From: Strix aluco
Lineage: Eukaryota; Chordata; Aves; Strigiformes; Strigidae
Reading direction: 5' to 3'
Length of the DNA: 64,000 nucleotides
Assembly: GCF_031877795.1 (NCBI RefSeq)
Contig: NC_133931.1
Location: 20,591,764 to 20,655,763 of the forward strand
Shown here in pieces: positions 14,001 to 27,267 of the stretch (position 1 is its first letter; each line of letters begins with the position of its first letter). A model generated the notes under the pieces. It was not told where the DNA came from. It ran no database searches and worked only from the letters and a program-made list of their open reading frames with translations. Both the position numbers and the translations under genes were made by a program.

Positions 14001-16577
14001 CAGTGATTATGAAACTCAAAACATTAAAAAGGGATCCATACCTTTCCCCTACAGAAAGAATCAGAGAGAATGTGGAATATGGACATTATCCTCCTAGAAG
14101 TTCAGAATGCATTTAGGGTGATCATTTTGGTCAACAGGTTAACTTAGTTGATTGTTACAGGTAAAGCATTTCTTACAGTGGATTAATGTTCACAACCTTC
14201 ATTTTGGATCCACAATCCATCATCTAGGTGTGGTACAAACGTGAAAAAAAATCCTTCTATGTGTATACAGTTTATTGTGTTAACTTTTCATTAAGCTAAA
14301 CAATGAGGAAAATTGCACTTCAGCCACCAGAAATGGTTAAATTAGAAGATGCATTAAAAAATGAGATAGTAAAGTTTTTCCAAACCCACATGGGGCATGC
14401 TAAAAGCAAAAGGATAGATAAGATGGTGTTTTTCTCAACCATTGAGAATACAATTAGGATAAGGAAGGTTATAATAGTATTCCACTAGAAAAGATAATTA
14501 AAGGTTTCAGTAGGAAAAGGAGAGAGTACTTACTAGACTGTTAAATAAAAAGAGGTAAGAAAGCCTTTACAGGGTTATGCCATCTCACTCACTGTCTTCT
14601 TTCCCCTCAACCCGGGGAACTGAAGCTCCAGGACTTTCTCAGGGGTCATGTCCCTCAGAGAAAAGAGGGAGAAGCTGGCTGTGGCTGAGGGATAAGCACT
14701 CTGTGATGGTATCTGCTCATTAGCTCTACTGAGACTGTTGGTATCACTTCTTCTAGGCAATTTTGATTCACTTGGGTGTTTCCCCCCCATTCAATGATAC
14801 CTTCCCATGTGAAGAGCTGGCAAAGCAATCAATCTGAGCTTCAGCTGGAGTTAGGACTGCTCTGGCACAGGGTTTCTATAGCATTGGAAAGATCCATTGG
14901 TTTCAGGAGGCAAATTGCTATGCGTAACCAAACCCTGTGCCTACAATTCCACTGGACAATGAAGCCACAATTCAGGTCAAGGGGCAAAGGATCACAGCTT
15001 TCCCTTTATCTGTACGACAACAAATCATATACAGGAGGATTTGGTTTACTGTTGGGAAACAAAATGGTCTAGCTTTACCCCACTGACATATTTTAATGCT
15101 TTCCTGCCGACACCTGTTAATCACTTACATGCACAAAACCACAGGTACATATACACTGCCTACTCTCAGGATGCTCTGCAGGCACACCACAGAAGAACAT
15201 GCTCAATTCTTCTATTGCTTTTCACGTATTGATGAGGAAGAGTATTTTGGAGCTTTTTAAATACAGTTTCTCAATACAGCTAAGCCAAGCTAATGGCAAC
15301 TCCACAGCTAAAAGACTGGTCCCGTGCTCCTACTCCTTCTTCTATCCCTGGCACTAAGCGTCTGCACTTCTTGCTCTAGCACTAGAGTGCTGCCCAGGAC
15401 TGCCATCCTTCTGGTGCACAGACCTGAACTGGTGACATCTCTGTCACTCCTATTCTCTCTTTCAACAGGCTTAGGAGAAAACAAGGGAACCCCCAAACAG
15501 CAGTGAAACAAATTTTTCTGCAGTTTTGCAGTCCTCTGTACTGTTTTACTAACTGCATTTTGGTTCTCTGGTGTTACTGTTAATATTCAGCTGACTGGGG
15601 AGGTTTCAGAGCAGCCTTCTGGGGAGTAAAAATATTAGAAGACAAATTACTTTGGCACAGCCACAGCACAACATACTCCCTAGCTGAGCTCTGTATAGAC
15701 ACAATGACAGGATGTGGACAGCACAAAGACTAGCTCAGACTATCTATAGCTCCTCCACAACACGTGAGATTGGCCACTAGAGGAAAGAGCATGAACAATT
15801 TGTCTGCCTGGAGTCATCCAGCAATATGATGTTGCTATGCACACACACACGCACACACAATAAAAATCAGTAAGACCTCTGAAGGTCTTTCATCATCTTT
15901 TGACCTTGACACAAATCTCAGCAGCCCTAAGTTTCTTTCAGGCTTGTAACCTCCCAGTGGGAATATGAATTTTGGACTTCAATACCTGTTCAGAACCATG
16001 CTTAAAATATGTAAGCATAGGCAGAGCTGCTGCACTCTATTAGCTTTTTGTTGTTGTTTTAAACATCAACATCCACTACATGGGACAGATTTTTCTAGAC
16101 ACTACCCTCTGTTTTTCACTCAAGAATAGCTGAGGACCCAGACCATACACTTGCAGTTATCGTCACCTATAACAGGGCAGACAGATTTCAGGCTCTGCTG
16201 GGCAGGCAGAAATGTGGAGCTGCATGACTGACCAAAGGTATAGAAAGCGCAGGTAATCAGCAACATACTGTTTCACTCCCATGCGGAATTAAGTAATTTT
16301 GGGCAAAAGTTTGTCAAAATGGGCTCACATCTAGGCTGGAGGGTGGTAGCATTTATGAGATCAAGCTGTGACCAGCAAATTTGCTTTTGAGTGCAGACTG
16401 GAACACGGACAAAAAGCCCCCAAAGCACTAATTTAGAAGTAGTGAACTCATGCCACCTGGTGGTTAGCATCTCGTCTGGAAAAACACAGTAACCATGTTA
16501 ATAGAAGAGATTAGTAGCAGAACCATGCAATTAAATGATGAAATGCAAAGCTCAAACACCCTTTTTCTTTCTTTCAG
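11082..16577 (+). other. ABRA: ABRA intron (5.5 kb)
   Basis: The single coding intron opens with GTAAGT and ends in a pyrimidine-rich CTTTCTTTCAG. It is AT-rich and otherwise plain: A-runs near 11217, a somewhat GC-richer patch at 12540-12740, and a short (CA)n at 15840-15858. Several reading frames of 60-98 codons occur, but none shows a recognisable domain or splice context, and I call no gene in it. Confidence 0.85.
15840..15858. repeat. (CA)n microsatellite
   Basis: A short CA dinucleotide repeat with one G interruption, inside the ABRA intron. Nothing suggests function. Confidence 0.9.
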
Positions 16578-17055
16578 TGCAAACAGGTTTAGCGAAGAAG
16601 CACGCATCAAAGCCCACAGGAAATACAGCCCTGTTAACAGCCTGAAGGACAGATGGCAAGAATGGGCCGACCAGCACATCATCACGCAGAAGTTGAATCC
16701 CTTCAGTGAGGAATTTGACCATGAGCTGGCCATGTCCACGCGCCTGCACAAAGGAGATGAAGGCTATGGCCATCCAAAGGAAGGAACCAAAACTGCTGAA
16801 AGGGCCAAGAGAGCTGAGGCCCATATCCACCGGGAGATTAGGGACATGTGCTTCATCATTGAATCAATGGCTAAGCCACGGCCCGATGGCAAGATCCAAG
16901 TCACTTTTGGGGAACTCTTTGAGAGATATGTTCGTATTTCAGATAAGGTTGTTGGGATTCTCATGAGAGCCAGGAAACACGGGCTGGTGGACTTTGAGGG
17001 AGAAATGTTATGGCAAGGAAGGGATGATAATGTCGTAATTACTTTATTAAAATAA
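16578..17055 (+). CDS. ABRA: ABRA coding exon 2 with COSTARS domain (residues 251-409)
   Basis: This exon encodes the conserved C-terminal actin-binding half. It joins exon 1 in frame (TT|T gives Phe251, then ANRFSEE). It contains NSLKDRWQEWADQHI (about 271-285), the near-invariant NPFSEEFDHELAMSTRLHKG (291-310) and the COSTARS winged-helix domain (about 326-409), with KIQVTFGELFERYVRISDK, GILMRARKHGLVDFEGE and the terminal VVITLLK. The stop is TAA at 17053-17055. The acceptor is a long pyrimidine tract ending in CAG at 16575-16577. The match to the vertebrate family is continuous with no frameshift, so the gene appears intact. Confidence 0.96.
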
Positions 17056-17291
17056 GCATGCCACAACCAGAACAACCTGTTTTGGAAAACCTTTCTCCAC
17101 TTCTTCCTTGCTATTAGCATTTGCACATTTTGAAAATAAGATTCCACCCGTTCACCCACACAGAAAAAACACTGAGCATTTTTCTAAATATATATTTTAT
17201 AACTGCTGCATGATAATACAAGCATCTTAATGGATTTTCCTCTGTACAAGGAGAGCTTGCAAGACATTTCAATTACTACATGAAAAATAAA
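17056..17291 (+). other. ABRA: ABRA 3' UTR, proximal (putative)
   Basis: The sequence after the ABRA stop is AT-rich. The first canonical AATAAA on this strand is at 17286-17291. The AT-rich sequence continues to about 18660 and a further AATAAA lies near 19826, so longer 3' UTR forms are possible. The true end cannot be decided from sequence alone. Confidence 0.4.
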
Positions 17292-20200
17292 GAGAAAAAT
17301 CTATATTGAATATAAGCAGCTGATTATAAAAACCCATAGCAATATAAATAGCTACAAATGAACTCCAATTTTTACTTGTTCTTACATTCAAGATCTTCCC
17401 AACTAAACTGGAATATAAACCATGACAGATCAGAAGTTGATTGACAATATAAACTCAGACCAAATTTTTGATCTGTGAAAGTGATCTTGTGCACATATTT
17501 CCTAATTAATTTATTTAAATGCATGTAAAAATAACTTTATTTGGACACAGAATCAAGGATACCACATTTGTTTCCTTTACAAGCAGGATATGCAACTACT
17601 ACTGCAGTATTATCTTGTGGCAACTATTGACACAGCCTTCTCTTACATACCACATACAAAGGCAAAATCTTTCTTTTTATAAATGAGGTTTTATATTTAT
17701 TGTATTTATATAACTAAGTTATTAGATAGTTTCATATTTAGGGCTATGGATGTTGGGAGTGAAAACACCCGAAACAGTGTAACGCACAAAAGAGTTCTGA
17801 ATAGATAGCCACATCAAAAATATCTCCTATGCAAATTTTTGCAATGTATCATCTGATTATCTATGTAAATACGGTTCTCACAAATACAGGAAAAATAACA
17901 TATAAAAACCAGTCAGATACTTGTACTGTTGTATATAGCAAAAAAGTGACTACAATCAGCATCTTCCATTGAAACGTACCTCTGTGAGAAAAAATACAGA
18001 AACAGCGTTTATAACTAAAATCAACTAACTTTAAGGAAAATGGTGTTTCATATTACACAGAAACACCGTCCTAATTTTACCGCATTTGCTATTTGAACCA
18101 TTCTGATGTCACTGAAATAATGTGTTTCAGTCCAGGTGATGCTGAAGAGGATTAAATAGTAATGAACTAATACTTCTAGGTCTTAAAACTGTTTGTATTA
18201 TGCACAAATCTGAGACATCTGTAAGGTCTATAATGCTTAGTAGATTATATAGATCACTTTCTCTAAACTACTACTGTAAAAATAGCTATTCTGGTAAAAA
18301 TGTGCTTCATGTGAAAAGCATTTGTTTCAGAGAAAGATACCTGGGCAAGTAATTTGCATAATGAGAAATAAGTAGTGTTTTTTTCCTGTAAGGTTCTTTC
18401 AAACTGAAAAGCAACTATCTTCTTACAGAAGAAAAGGTGTATAAACGTCTTGTTTCTGTGATAAAACAAGTATTGCTATCTTCTTATGAGAGTACAGGTA
18501 CTCCAGTTTGAAGCTCCAGTGAACAACTAAATATTTTATAAGTTAGTGATATAAGAACTGATTACTATTGTCTATTGTAAATCTATGTAAATCATTCATA
18601 TTTTAAGCACAGTTATATTTTGTTAATTTAAATTATAAGATGGATTCAGTGGAACGTATTTAGCAATGTTTTCTTGAGATGTCTCAGACTACTCATGCTG
18701 ACCTGCAAAACTGACCTCTAAGTGTAATACTTACATATCGTAATATTTAACTGATGTTCTTATCTTATTATGTTTTTATATAATGACCTTTACAGATGTC
18801 TATAATGTTTGAAGAAATTTAGTTGTCAAAGGAATACATGAAATATAAGTAAAACCCTTAATTAATTATTTCTTGAGTTATTCTTCCCACAGGCTAAAGA
18901 AGAAATACGTGTGCATATTCTGTGAAGTAAAACATCAGTAAGCTGTTTTAAAATATAAGTACACTATCCTTTTTCCAGGCAGTTAAAATACTTCCCTGTG
19001 CAGGCTTCTCTGTCCAAAGCACCAGAACAAGATTTGAGAGTACATGGAAATGAAACGGTCCTTACACAAAATACCTGTACAAAGAACACACACTAAAGGT
19101 ACATAAGTGTTAAGTAAATTACATACTCCTGCTCATGAGAACTCTCATCCTACCACAGTACAACACAGCAGACACGCAGTTCACCACAGATGTTTTTTTT
19201 CAGCGTTATGCTTATGTGTGTCTTAAAGGCCAAGAGCACCTCACCATTGTGTGAGGAATCATATACATCTACTTTCATTCACTGACCCAAGACAGTAGGA
19301 GTGATATATTTTTGTACTGAAACACTCAAACTGTAGTATACCAATAAGGGCTGCATTTCAATACTATGCATGTTTATAGCATGTAATAAGAGCTTGTGCT
19401 TTCATATGAAGTCTATGACATCTACTACTTCACCTTCAGGGAAACATCTGGAATACAACCAGGCATGCACTGCTGAAGTATGAATCAAAAAAACCTTCCT
19501 GACTTAAGTCTTGAGCCAACAAAGTAGCCTGTAGAAACTTTAAGAGTAAATTAAGTTTTTCCACTTCTTCCTACCTGTTTGATAGGAACATGGAAGTGTG
19601 AAGTGCCTCTTCTACTCTATCTTCTACTTCTAATGAAGAAATTGTTACACAAAAGGAAGGCAGCAATTGTTGCCAACAATTTTGATTCACACGACAGCCA
19701 TCTCTGCCCTGTTGCACGCCTACTGAACAAAAAAGGCTGGGCTGACTGGATCACAAACAGATTTAACTCTAGCATTTATTGCTCTTGCCCCATATGATGC
19801 AGGGAGGCAGACACATGACTTGCACTGAATAAACTGTTGGTATTCTCAGAGGCACTCATCTTCTTCCAGGTTCATTAGGGCAAGTTAAGCATTTACTTTG
19901 GAGGCAACAATTGATCCTGACCCAGTCTTAACATCTGAAATTTAGGCATATCTACACATAAGTAAATGCTGAGATTCATAAAAGTTTCATCTGCTTAGAC
20001 ATTTATGAGCAACAGATTACTGACATTTGACTTTTCTGAAGGCTCCTGCATGCCCACCAGAAGTCATTGTGGACAAGACTATGCTTTAACTGTTTCATAT
20101 AATGCATATACTAATATGAGGGGCAAGAGAGACAAGGACAAACTAAGCTGCAGGGCAAACTTCTCAGCTGAACTGTAATTCAGTGACAGAGGAGATGGGG

Positions 20201-20333
20201 AACTCACTCATTTTATCCTTTATGGAATGTAGCAAATAGAACTGAACTTCTGTAACTTTTATTCAAACACATTCAGCAACAGAACAGACCAATGGCACTC
20301 TGCTTCTTGAACCTCAGTGTTTCATTTAGCTGA
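17292..20333. other. ABRA-OXR1 intergenic region, ABRA side
   Basis: About 3 kb of AT-rich sequence that may include distal ABRA 3' UTR. I see no recognisable coding region, RNA gene or young repeat before the CR1 element that begins near 20334. Confidence 0.6.
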
Positions 20334-22137
20334 TAGAACACAGAAAAGAATCATTTAGGTTGGAAAAGACTAAGAGCATTGAGTCCAACTGTTAACCTAA
20401 CACTGCCGAGTCCACCACTACACCATGTCCCTAGGTACCACATCTACATACCTTTCAAATACCTCCAGGGATGATGACTCAACCACTTCTCTAGGCAGCC
20501 CCTTCCAATGCTTGACAACCCTTTCAGTGAAGAAATTTTTCCTAATATCTAATTTAAGCCTCCCCTGGTGCAACTTGAGGCTATTTTCTCTTGTCCTATC
20601 ACTTAGCGTTACTTGGGAGAAGAGACCCACACCCACCTTACTACAACCTTCCTTTCAGGTAGTTGTAGAGGGCGATGAGGTCTCCCCTCAGCCTCCTCTT
20701 CTCCAGACTAAACAACCCCAGTTCCCTCAGCCGCTCCTCATACGACATGTGCTCCAGACCCTTCACCAGCTTCGTTGCCCTTCTCTGGACACGCTCGAGT
20801 AATTCAATGTCCTTTTTGTAGTGAGGGGCCCAAAACTGAACACAGGAATCGAGGTGCGGCCTCACCGGTGCCAAGTACAGGGGCAAGATCACTTCCCTGT
20901 CCCTGCTGGCCACACTATTTCTGATACAAGCCAGGATGCCATTGGCCTTCTTGGCCACCTGGGCACACTGCTGGCTCATGTTCAGCCGGCTGTCAATCAA
21001 CACCCCCAGGTCCCTCTCTGACTGGCAGCTCTCCAGCCACTCCTCCCCAAGCCTGTAGCGCTGCTGGGGGTTGTTGTGGCCAAAGGGCAGCACCCGGCAT
21101 TTGGCTTATTGAAGCTCACACAGTTGGCCTTAGCCCATCGCTCCAGCCTGTCCAGATCTCTCTGTAGAGCCTTCCTACACTCAAGCAGATCAACACTCCT
21201 GCAACTTGTTGGTGTCTGCAAACTTACTGAGGGTACATTTCATCCCCTTGTCTAGATCATTGATAAAAATAAACAGAACTGGCCCCAATACTGGGCCCTG
21301 GGGAACACCACTTGTGACCATCTGCCAACTGGATTTAACTCCATTCATCACCACTATTTGGGCTTGGCCATCCAGCCCATTTTTTACCCAGCACAGTGCA
21401 TCCATTCAAGCCCTAAACAGCCCGTTGCTCCAGGAGAAGGTTACAGGAAACAGTGTCAAAGGCTTTATTAAAGTCTAGATAGACAACATCCACAGCCTTT
21501 CCCTCATCCATTAAGAGGGTCACCTTGTCACAGAAGAAAAACAAGATAGTCAAGCAGGACCTGCTTTCCATAAACCAACGCTGACTGGGCCTGACCACCA
21601 TGTTGTCCTGCATATGCTGCATGATGGCACTCAAGATGATCTGTTCCATAACCTTACCCAGCACCAAGGTCTGACTGACAGGCTTGTAGTTCCCCGGATC
21701 CTCCTTCTGGCCCTTCTTGTAGGTGGGCATCACATTTGCTAACCTCCAGTCAACTGGGACCTCCCCAGTTAGCCGGCACTGCTGAAAAGTGATGGAAAGC
21801 AGCTTGGTGAGCACTTCCGCCAGCTCCCTCAGTACCCTTGGGTGGATCCCATCCAACCCCATAGACTTGTGTGTGTCTCAGCAGTGTAGCAGGTCTCTAA
21901 CCATTTCCCCTTGGGTTATGGGGGTTTCATCCTGTTCCCCATCTCCGTCTTGCAGTCCAGGGTCTAAGTACCCAGAGAACAACTGGTCTCACCCTTGAAG
22001 ACTGAAGCAAAGACGGCACTAAGTACCTCAGCCTTTTCCTCACCCTTTGTCACCATTTTCCACTGCAACCAAGAAAGGATGGAGATTCTCCTTAGTCCTC
22101 CTTTTGTTGCTAATGTATTTATAGAAACAATGATGTC
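20334..22137 (-). mobile_element. CR1 LINE, 5'-truncated, about 1.8 kb
   Basis: A non-LTR retrotransposon of the CR1 family on the - strand. Reading downwards, the product includes EEKAEVLSAVFASVFKGE (endonuclease/RT linker region), GLDGIHPRVLRELAE, a reverse-transcriptase block [34 protein letters not shown], a degraded form of the RT catalytic FADD motif (FADT here), [20 protein letters not shown], the [19 protein letters not shown] block and the C-terminal [18 protein letters not shown]. The 3' tail lies at about 20334-20420. Frame breaks occur around 21110-21220, 21410 and 21860-21990, so it is not a working element. The 5' junction near 22137 is approximate. Confidence 0.93.
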
Positions 22138-24960
22138 TCCTTGGATATTGGAACACTTAAATATACGTGCATTTATACTTACCATATAGGAGAAAAACAA
22201 GATTATAGGTTTAGCAAAAGATAACATTAGATCAATTGACATTTGAGGGTGAAAAAAAAAAAAAAAAGACTACAGCCTTCAAGCTCACAAGCCCTCTTCA
22301 AATCTCCCCTTGCCTTTAATTCCTTAGATCAGCTGTGTAACAATGCAATCACTATTATACATCAGAAATCTATAGCTCATTGCAGATTTAAGCCTCCTGT
22401 TCATAATCATCCCAATGCAATGTTAAAAAATTTATGCAACAAAAAAGCACCTTTTTCAATTTTTCCAAAGTGTTTTATTTCTAATTGGATAAGAAAACCA
22501 CATATGTGATAAGACTAATGATTTGTCTCAAACTGTTCTTCATCATTTCACTTGGAGTACCATGAAAAGCCTTCTAAACTGGGAAAAATATTTAGTTTTT
22601 ATGTAAGAGAAATATTAAATATTGATGTAATTTATGATATATGGAAGTATTTCATGTAGGTTTATAACTTTTTTTACATAAAGATGTGTGACAAGTTTAT
22701 CCATGCAAAATAGATGGAGAAAATAAATCTGAATTCATTAAAAAACAACTGAAGTACACCATAAATTATCCAGTCTAACTCTCCTACTATACTGTAACTG
22801 TTACAGTCCTGTGAAACTACTGTGACCTCTGCCAAATTTAGATATTCTACTTAATTTCTAAGTAGTAAGATGATAAAGGTCAAAACCTGCTTGATTGAAG
22901 CAGTCTTCATAGACTTTAAGACCTTTTTTCCTATTTCTGACTTGCTTCAAAAATAAACCCCTTTTGAGATTGAGTGAGCAACACTTAGTTATTCTCATGT
23001 TAGCTTACAGTTGCATATTATTTTCTTAAATACTGTATTCACCCTCCAAATGTTTTATTTGCAAGAGCTTTTCTTCTGATAAGTAACATATCTCCCTCAT
23101 TTTCCTGTCTGAGGCTTGTGTTGCTCTTGCAAGGGTTGTGTAGTTTGCTTGCCTTCATTGGTATTGAAACACTTATCTCTTCTGTAGGAAGAGTGAGGTG
23201 CATTTTCCATATTCTGAACGTAGCTTTATTGCTTAAGTGACAGCATGGAATTTGTATCAGAAGAAATAAATTTGACTTTCACACTTTTGTAATTTTTTAA
23301 GTCTTACTACAGTTGCTTCAGTGGCTGAAGTGAGTGGATGGTTCACTGGACATATTATCCCACCCACTAGAAATCAGGTCCCTCCTCCATGGCAGTACTT
23401 CCTTCTTTAAAATGTTTCTGTACAGCCAGGATTCAGCATTACAGCTCATTTTTAAAACAAGGGAAGGCTACTAAAATAAAACTAGCTGTAGCGGAAAGTG
23501 TAGTATTTGTGGCGAGTTGTTCAGTTGTTACTGAACACAGAACAAATACTGGCAAGCCCTGTTGCCACAGCTCCTTCAGCTGCTATGTACACGCTGCACT
23601 ACACCAACATCTCAAGTAAAGTCACTCCTGTCACCACAGGGCACACTGAAAGTAGTTTAGTGTTCAATAGCATGTGTACTGCTAGCAGCATAACTACTAC
23701 AACAGAAACTCAACAAGGATTACAAAGTTCATGAGGTAAGCAGAACAGCAGAAAGCAGAGCTTAAACCGACCTGACATTGGCGATCCTGCAGTGGGACAG
23801 CCAGCAGGACCATTTTGGGTTGCACATACCACACTAAGAATAAGCATACACCATTCACTCACCTGGACTCTCTCCCTCTGCTCCAGTACCACAGTGTAGC
23901 TCTATTTCATACTGCAGTAGCATGTACTCATAAGGGGAGAAAGAGTAAAGGTTGAGCTCCTTATTGCTCCCTTGAGCTCCCTATTGCTGCGACAATAGTA
24001 AAACACCCCGATGATGTGTTCATTTACAGAGGAAGAACATGAAAGTGAGATTTAAGATTCAAGTCCTGAGTGAGGAATACTGGGGAGTATTCAAATCACT
24101 TTTTTTTTTTTTAATTTGAAATTGAGTGAGTAGTATTTTTACTCCTCTTCAAAGACTGGATTTTATGCAGACATGCTAACTCCCATACAAAAAAAAATCT
24201 AATGTAGTATAGGTAGGTAAGCAGGAGGATGCAAGCACAAGCCATACGTGAGAAATCATGTCCTTTTGCAGATTATACAAAAGCCATAATTAACAGAAGA
24301 CAGGATTTAGAGCTGAAAGATGATGTGGTAAGAATCCCAGGTATCTGAGCAAAACATGGAGTTAGTCAATGAATACATCCAAGTACTGTATGATGAGACA
24401 GTTTTCTGGCACCAAACTCTTTCAAAGTGTAGCTCATAAAGCCTCCAGCATATGCCAAACCTCAACTCTACAATCACAGAAGCAAATCTTGCCAGAAAAG
24501 ATGGAAAGAAATCATACTGCAGGAAACTTGTATTGAATTGAAGGCAGGAGGTACATCAAGACAGTGCCTTTGATCTCACCTATACAGCCTTTTATGTGTC
24601 ATACAGAAGTTAACTACACCTTTAGTTAACAAAATTCATGGTCTTTCATTGATAAACATACACTAGTGGATCCTTTACACTGTCAGTCACATCAGCTAGT
24701 GCTACCACCATCATTTATACTTTGTCTTTCTGTTCCTTAACTAATTTAGTATTTATACACGATTGCTACCGTATTGCTTACTATACTGTTCTTGATTTCC
24801 ACTTTCTGCCCCGCCCCCCCCCCCCCCCCCCTCCTTGCCTTTCCAAGACTGGTCCAATACTCAGAGACATTCAGCTACTGAGTATTTTCTGTGCTTTTAT
24901 GCAATTCTTCAAAGTATAATTCTTTATAAATTTCTTCACAGTAGCATTTAAAATTTAATA
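22138..24960. other. Intergenic region downstream of OXR1
   Basis: AT-rich DNA between the CR1 element and the likely OXR1 3' UTR. It contains an A16 run (22252-22267), a small direct repeat of a GAGCTCC...ATTGCT unit near 23953-23995, and the C18 tract listed separately. I see no gene. Confidence 0.6.
24814..24831. repeat. C18 homopolymer (G18 on the OXR1 sense strand)
   Basis: Eighteen uninterrupted C residues on the + strand, preceded by another CCCC after a single G. Transcription from OXR1 would read it as a G-run. A second C-rich stretch lies at 25048-25062. Confidence 0.95.
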
Positions 24961-27131
24961 TAGGCTTTATTTGCAATATGATCTTAGGATAGAGACTAAA
25001 CATTGGAATTAATGGGTTTTGTCAGCAAGGATAATCTGAGACACCTTCCCCCCCCCGCCCCGGCCTTGAAAATGGCTGAAGACAGCTTATTTCACTCTCA
25101 CCGCTTCCCATTGGGCTTTCAGAAAACCAAAAATCCCCAAAAGGATGAGCAAATGCATCCTATATATACACAGTAAAGTTATTAAATGAACAGTAATAAC
25201 CTGCATTTGTGCTTCTAAGTAAACTCCAACTTCTAAATAAACTCCAACTCAAGTTTATTTTTACATATATTTAGATTTATTTGCTATACATCACTGTGAC
25301 CTTATAGTACTTAAAATCCATTACAGGATTTTGTTGTTGTAATAATCAGTCTTAACTCCACAAAGACAATAATACTGCTGTGGAAGACCAAAGGGGAGAA
25401 AAGCCATTTCAATTTATTTACAGTTCCTTATCTTGTAAACATTTAGTCTACACATTGTACTAAGTTCTAATAAGGATAAAGAGCTATACACAGAGACAGG
25501 AAACAAAGCCCTGTATTTCTATTCACATTGAGCATTAGCATATTATAGATGAAACATCTGCCCTTTCTCATTACCATAGCAGTAAGCTGTCTTCAAATAA
25601 GTTTTTAGAACTTTCCAAAGATGTAAATGTTTTGAAATAATATACAACTACATCTACTTAAGCCAACCCATTTGGCTTTTATTCCATTTCTAGAATAATT
25701 TAAAGTGCTATAAGCAACCCGTCAATCAACACTTTTCTATAATAACAAAACTACTTTAAACATTAATTTACAAGATAATATACAATGTTCATCTGAAATA
25801 GCTGAAATTTCAGCACAAAGTCAGTCACTGTCACACTTAACAGCAATTTTTTTGTTTTTGGTTTTTTTTTGTTTTGTTTTTGCAGAACATAGAATAAAAG
25901 CTTTGAAACAAACGGTTTTGTTGAGCTGTTATTGCCACAATGGCTTATCAATTTTCCTACAAAAGTGGACAAGAGCTACTGGAACTGTATTCTAGCCTGT
26001 CATTTTTTTTTGAGGTCACATGACAGTAAGTTTGCATATTCCACGAGTCTACTGAATTACAATATTGTCTACCTATAGTACATTATCTCATTTTAATCAG
26101 AGCTGGTGCTAACTGTAAATTTACAACATAGACCCACTCAAAAACATCAATAACTATTTTTTTCTTTGGACAGGAATAAGCTATATTCTTGGAGTTGATG
26201 TGCTACACGGCTACAACAGTATAACAGTATATATCTGACACTTTATGTTGAAGAAAGATGCATCTGTTTCTGTACTTTTAATGCCCTACTATAGCTACAA
26301 ATTGTTCACCAAGTTTTGCTTGCTTTAGCCTCTTGATTTTGTGGAACTATCACATTCTTACATTCCCCTGCTATTTTGTAAGTCCTTGCCACATAGCTCA
26401 ATATAGTCAGTATTTGTCCCAAACCTGCAGATCATTAACAGCATGTGCAAAACACTCTTTAATACAATCAGCATGCAGCTAGAACACATATTAACTGACT
26501 TTTTTCTAAGCATGAACAATAAACAAGACAAGTGGCACTGTTTACTTTGAGTATCTTCTAACTTCACCATATGTGTACTGGTATGTGTTAAGAAGGAATG
26601 CTAGGCTTCTCATCTCTTTGTGGCACCATATGAATTAATCCATCATTGGTCCAGACCAATCTCTGCAGTACAGCTGCCAAATACCCACACGCAGCTTTCT
26701 TCTTGTATAGGTTCAGAGAGGGCAACTTCATTCATAGACATAATTTGAATACAAAAATAATAACCTATATTCAATGAAGCAGCCCCCTAGCAGGATTGCA
26801 GAAAGGTGTGTGTGGGAAACCTGGGAGGCAACTGTAATAAGAAAATTTTGTAGGCTGCAAGGCTCAAAGTAACTAATGATAGTTTTTAGTCCACATGGTC
26901 TATATTTTGTAAAAGTGTCTACAGCTTACAAAAAGTAGGACAGTATATTACAGATGTGAGAGCATGAAAAAAAAAAAAAGGTCTGCTATTTAAAAATAAC
27001 TAGATGGCCATGCCAAAAACTTACAAAAAATCAGAAAGGTAAAACAGTGTATTATATTGCTCCTCAGGATTTTTGAGCTGCACTGATTCATGTCAGGTTT
27101 GGGACAATACCCTGTAGAAATAGTTAAATAC
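24961..27131 (-). other. OXR1: OXR1 3' UTR (putative)
   Basis: The sequence after the OXR1 stop (27132) is AT-rich and carries several - strand AATAAA signals, seen as TTTATT on the + strand, near 25678, 25427, 25273, 25254 and 24967. The 3' UTR probably ends within this stretch; which site is used cannot be told from sequence. No coding potential or recognisable repeat is seen in it. Confidence 0.45.
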
Positions 27132-27267
27132 TCATTCAAAAGCCCATATTTCTATGTCTTGAATAATGAAGTCTTCTCGCTTAGAAAGTGTATGATTCCC
27201 AAATGTTTTACATGAATGACTTCTTCCATGGTAGAGATCACCATCGAGCCAAAGAGCAAACTCCCCT
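27132..27267 (-). CDS. OXR1: OXR1 last coding exon (end of TLDc domain)
   Basis: On the - strand the exon reads GEFALWLDGDLYHGRSHSC, KTFGNHTLSKREDF, IIQDIEIWAFE, then TGA at 27134-27132. This is the highly conserved C-terminus of the TLDc domain; the IWAFE-type ending is typical of OXR1 and NCOA7. The acceptor is CTTACAG|A at 27268-27269. The first base completes the glycine codon begun in the previous exon. OXR1 protects cells from oxidative stress, and TLDc proteins bind and regulate the V-ATPase. Confidence 0.96.

Noticed and set aside
20425-22242. Several overlapping frames of 70-150 codons between ABRA and OXR1
   Set aside because: All belong to, or lie antisense to, the CR1 reverse-transcriptase element rather than to host genes.
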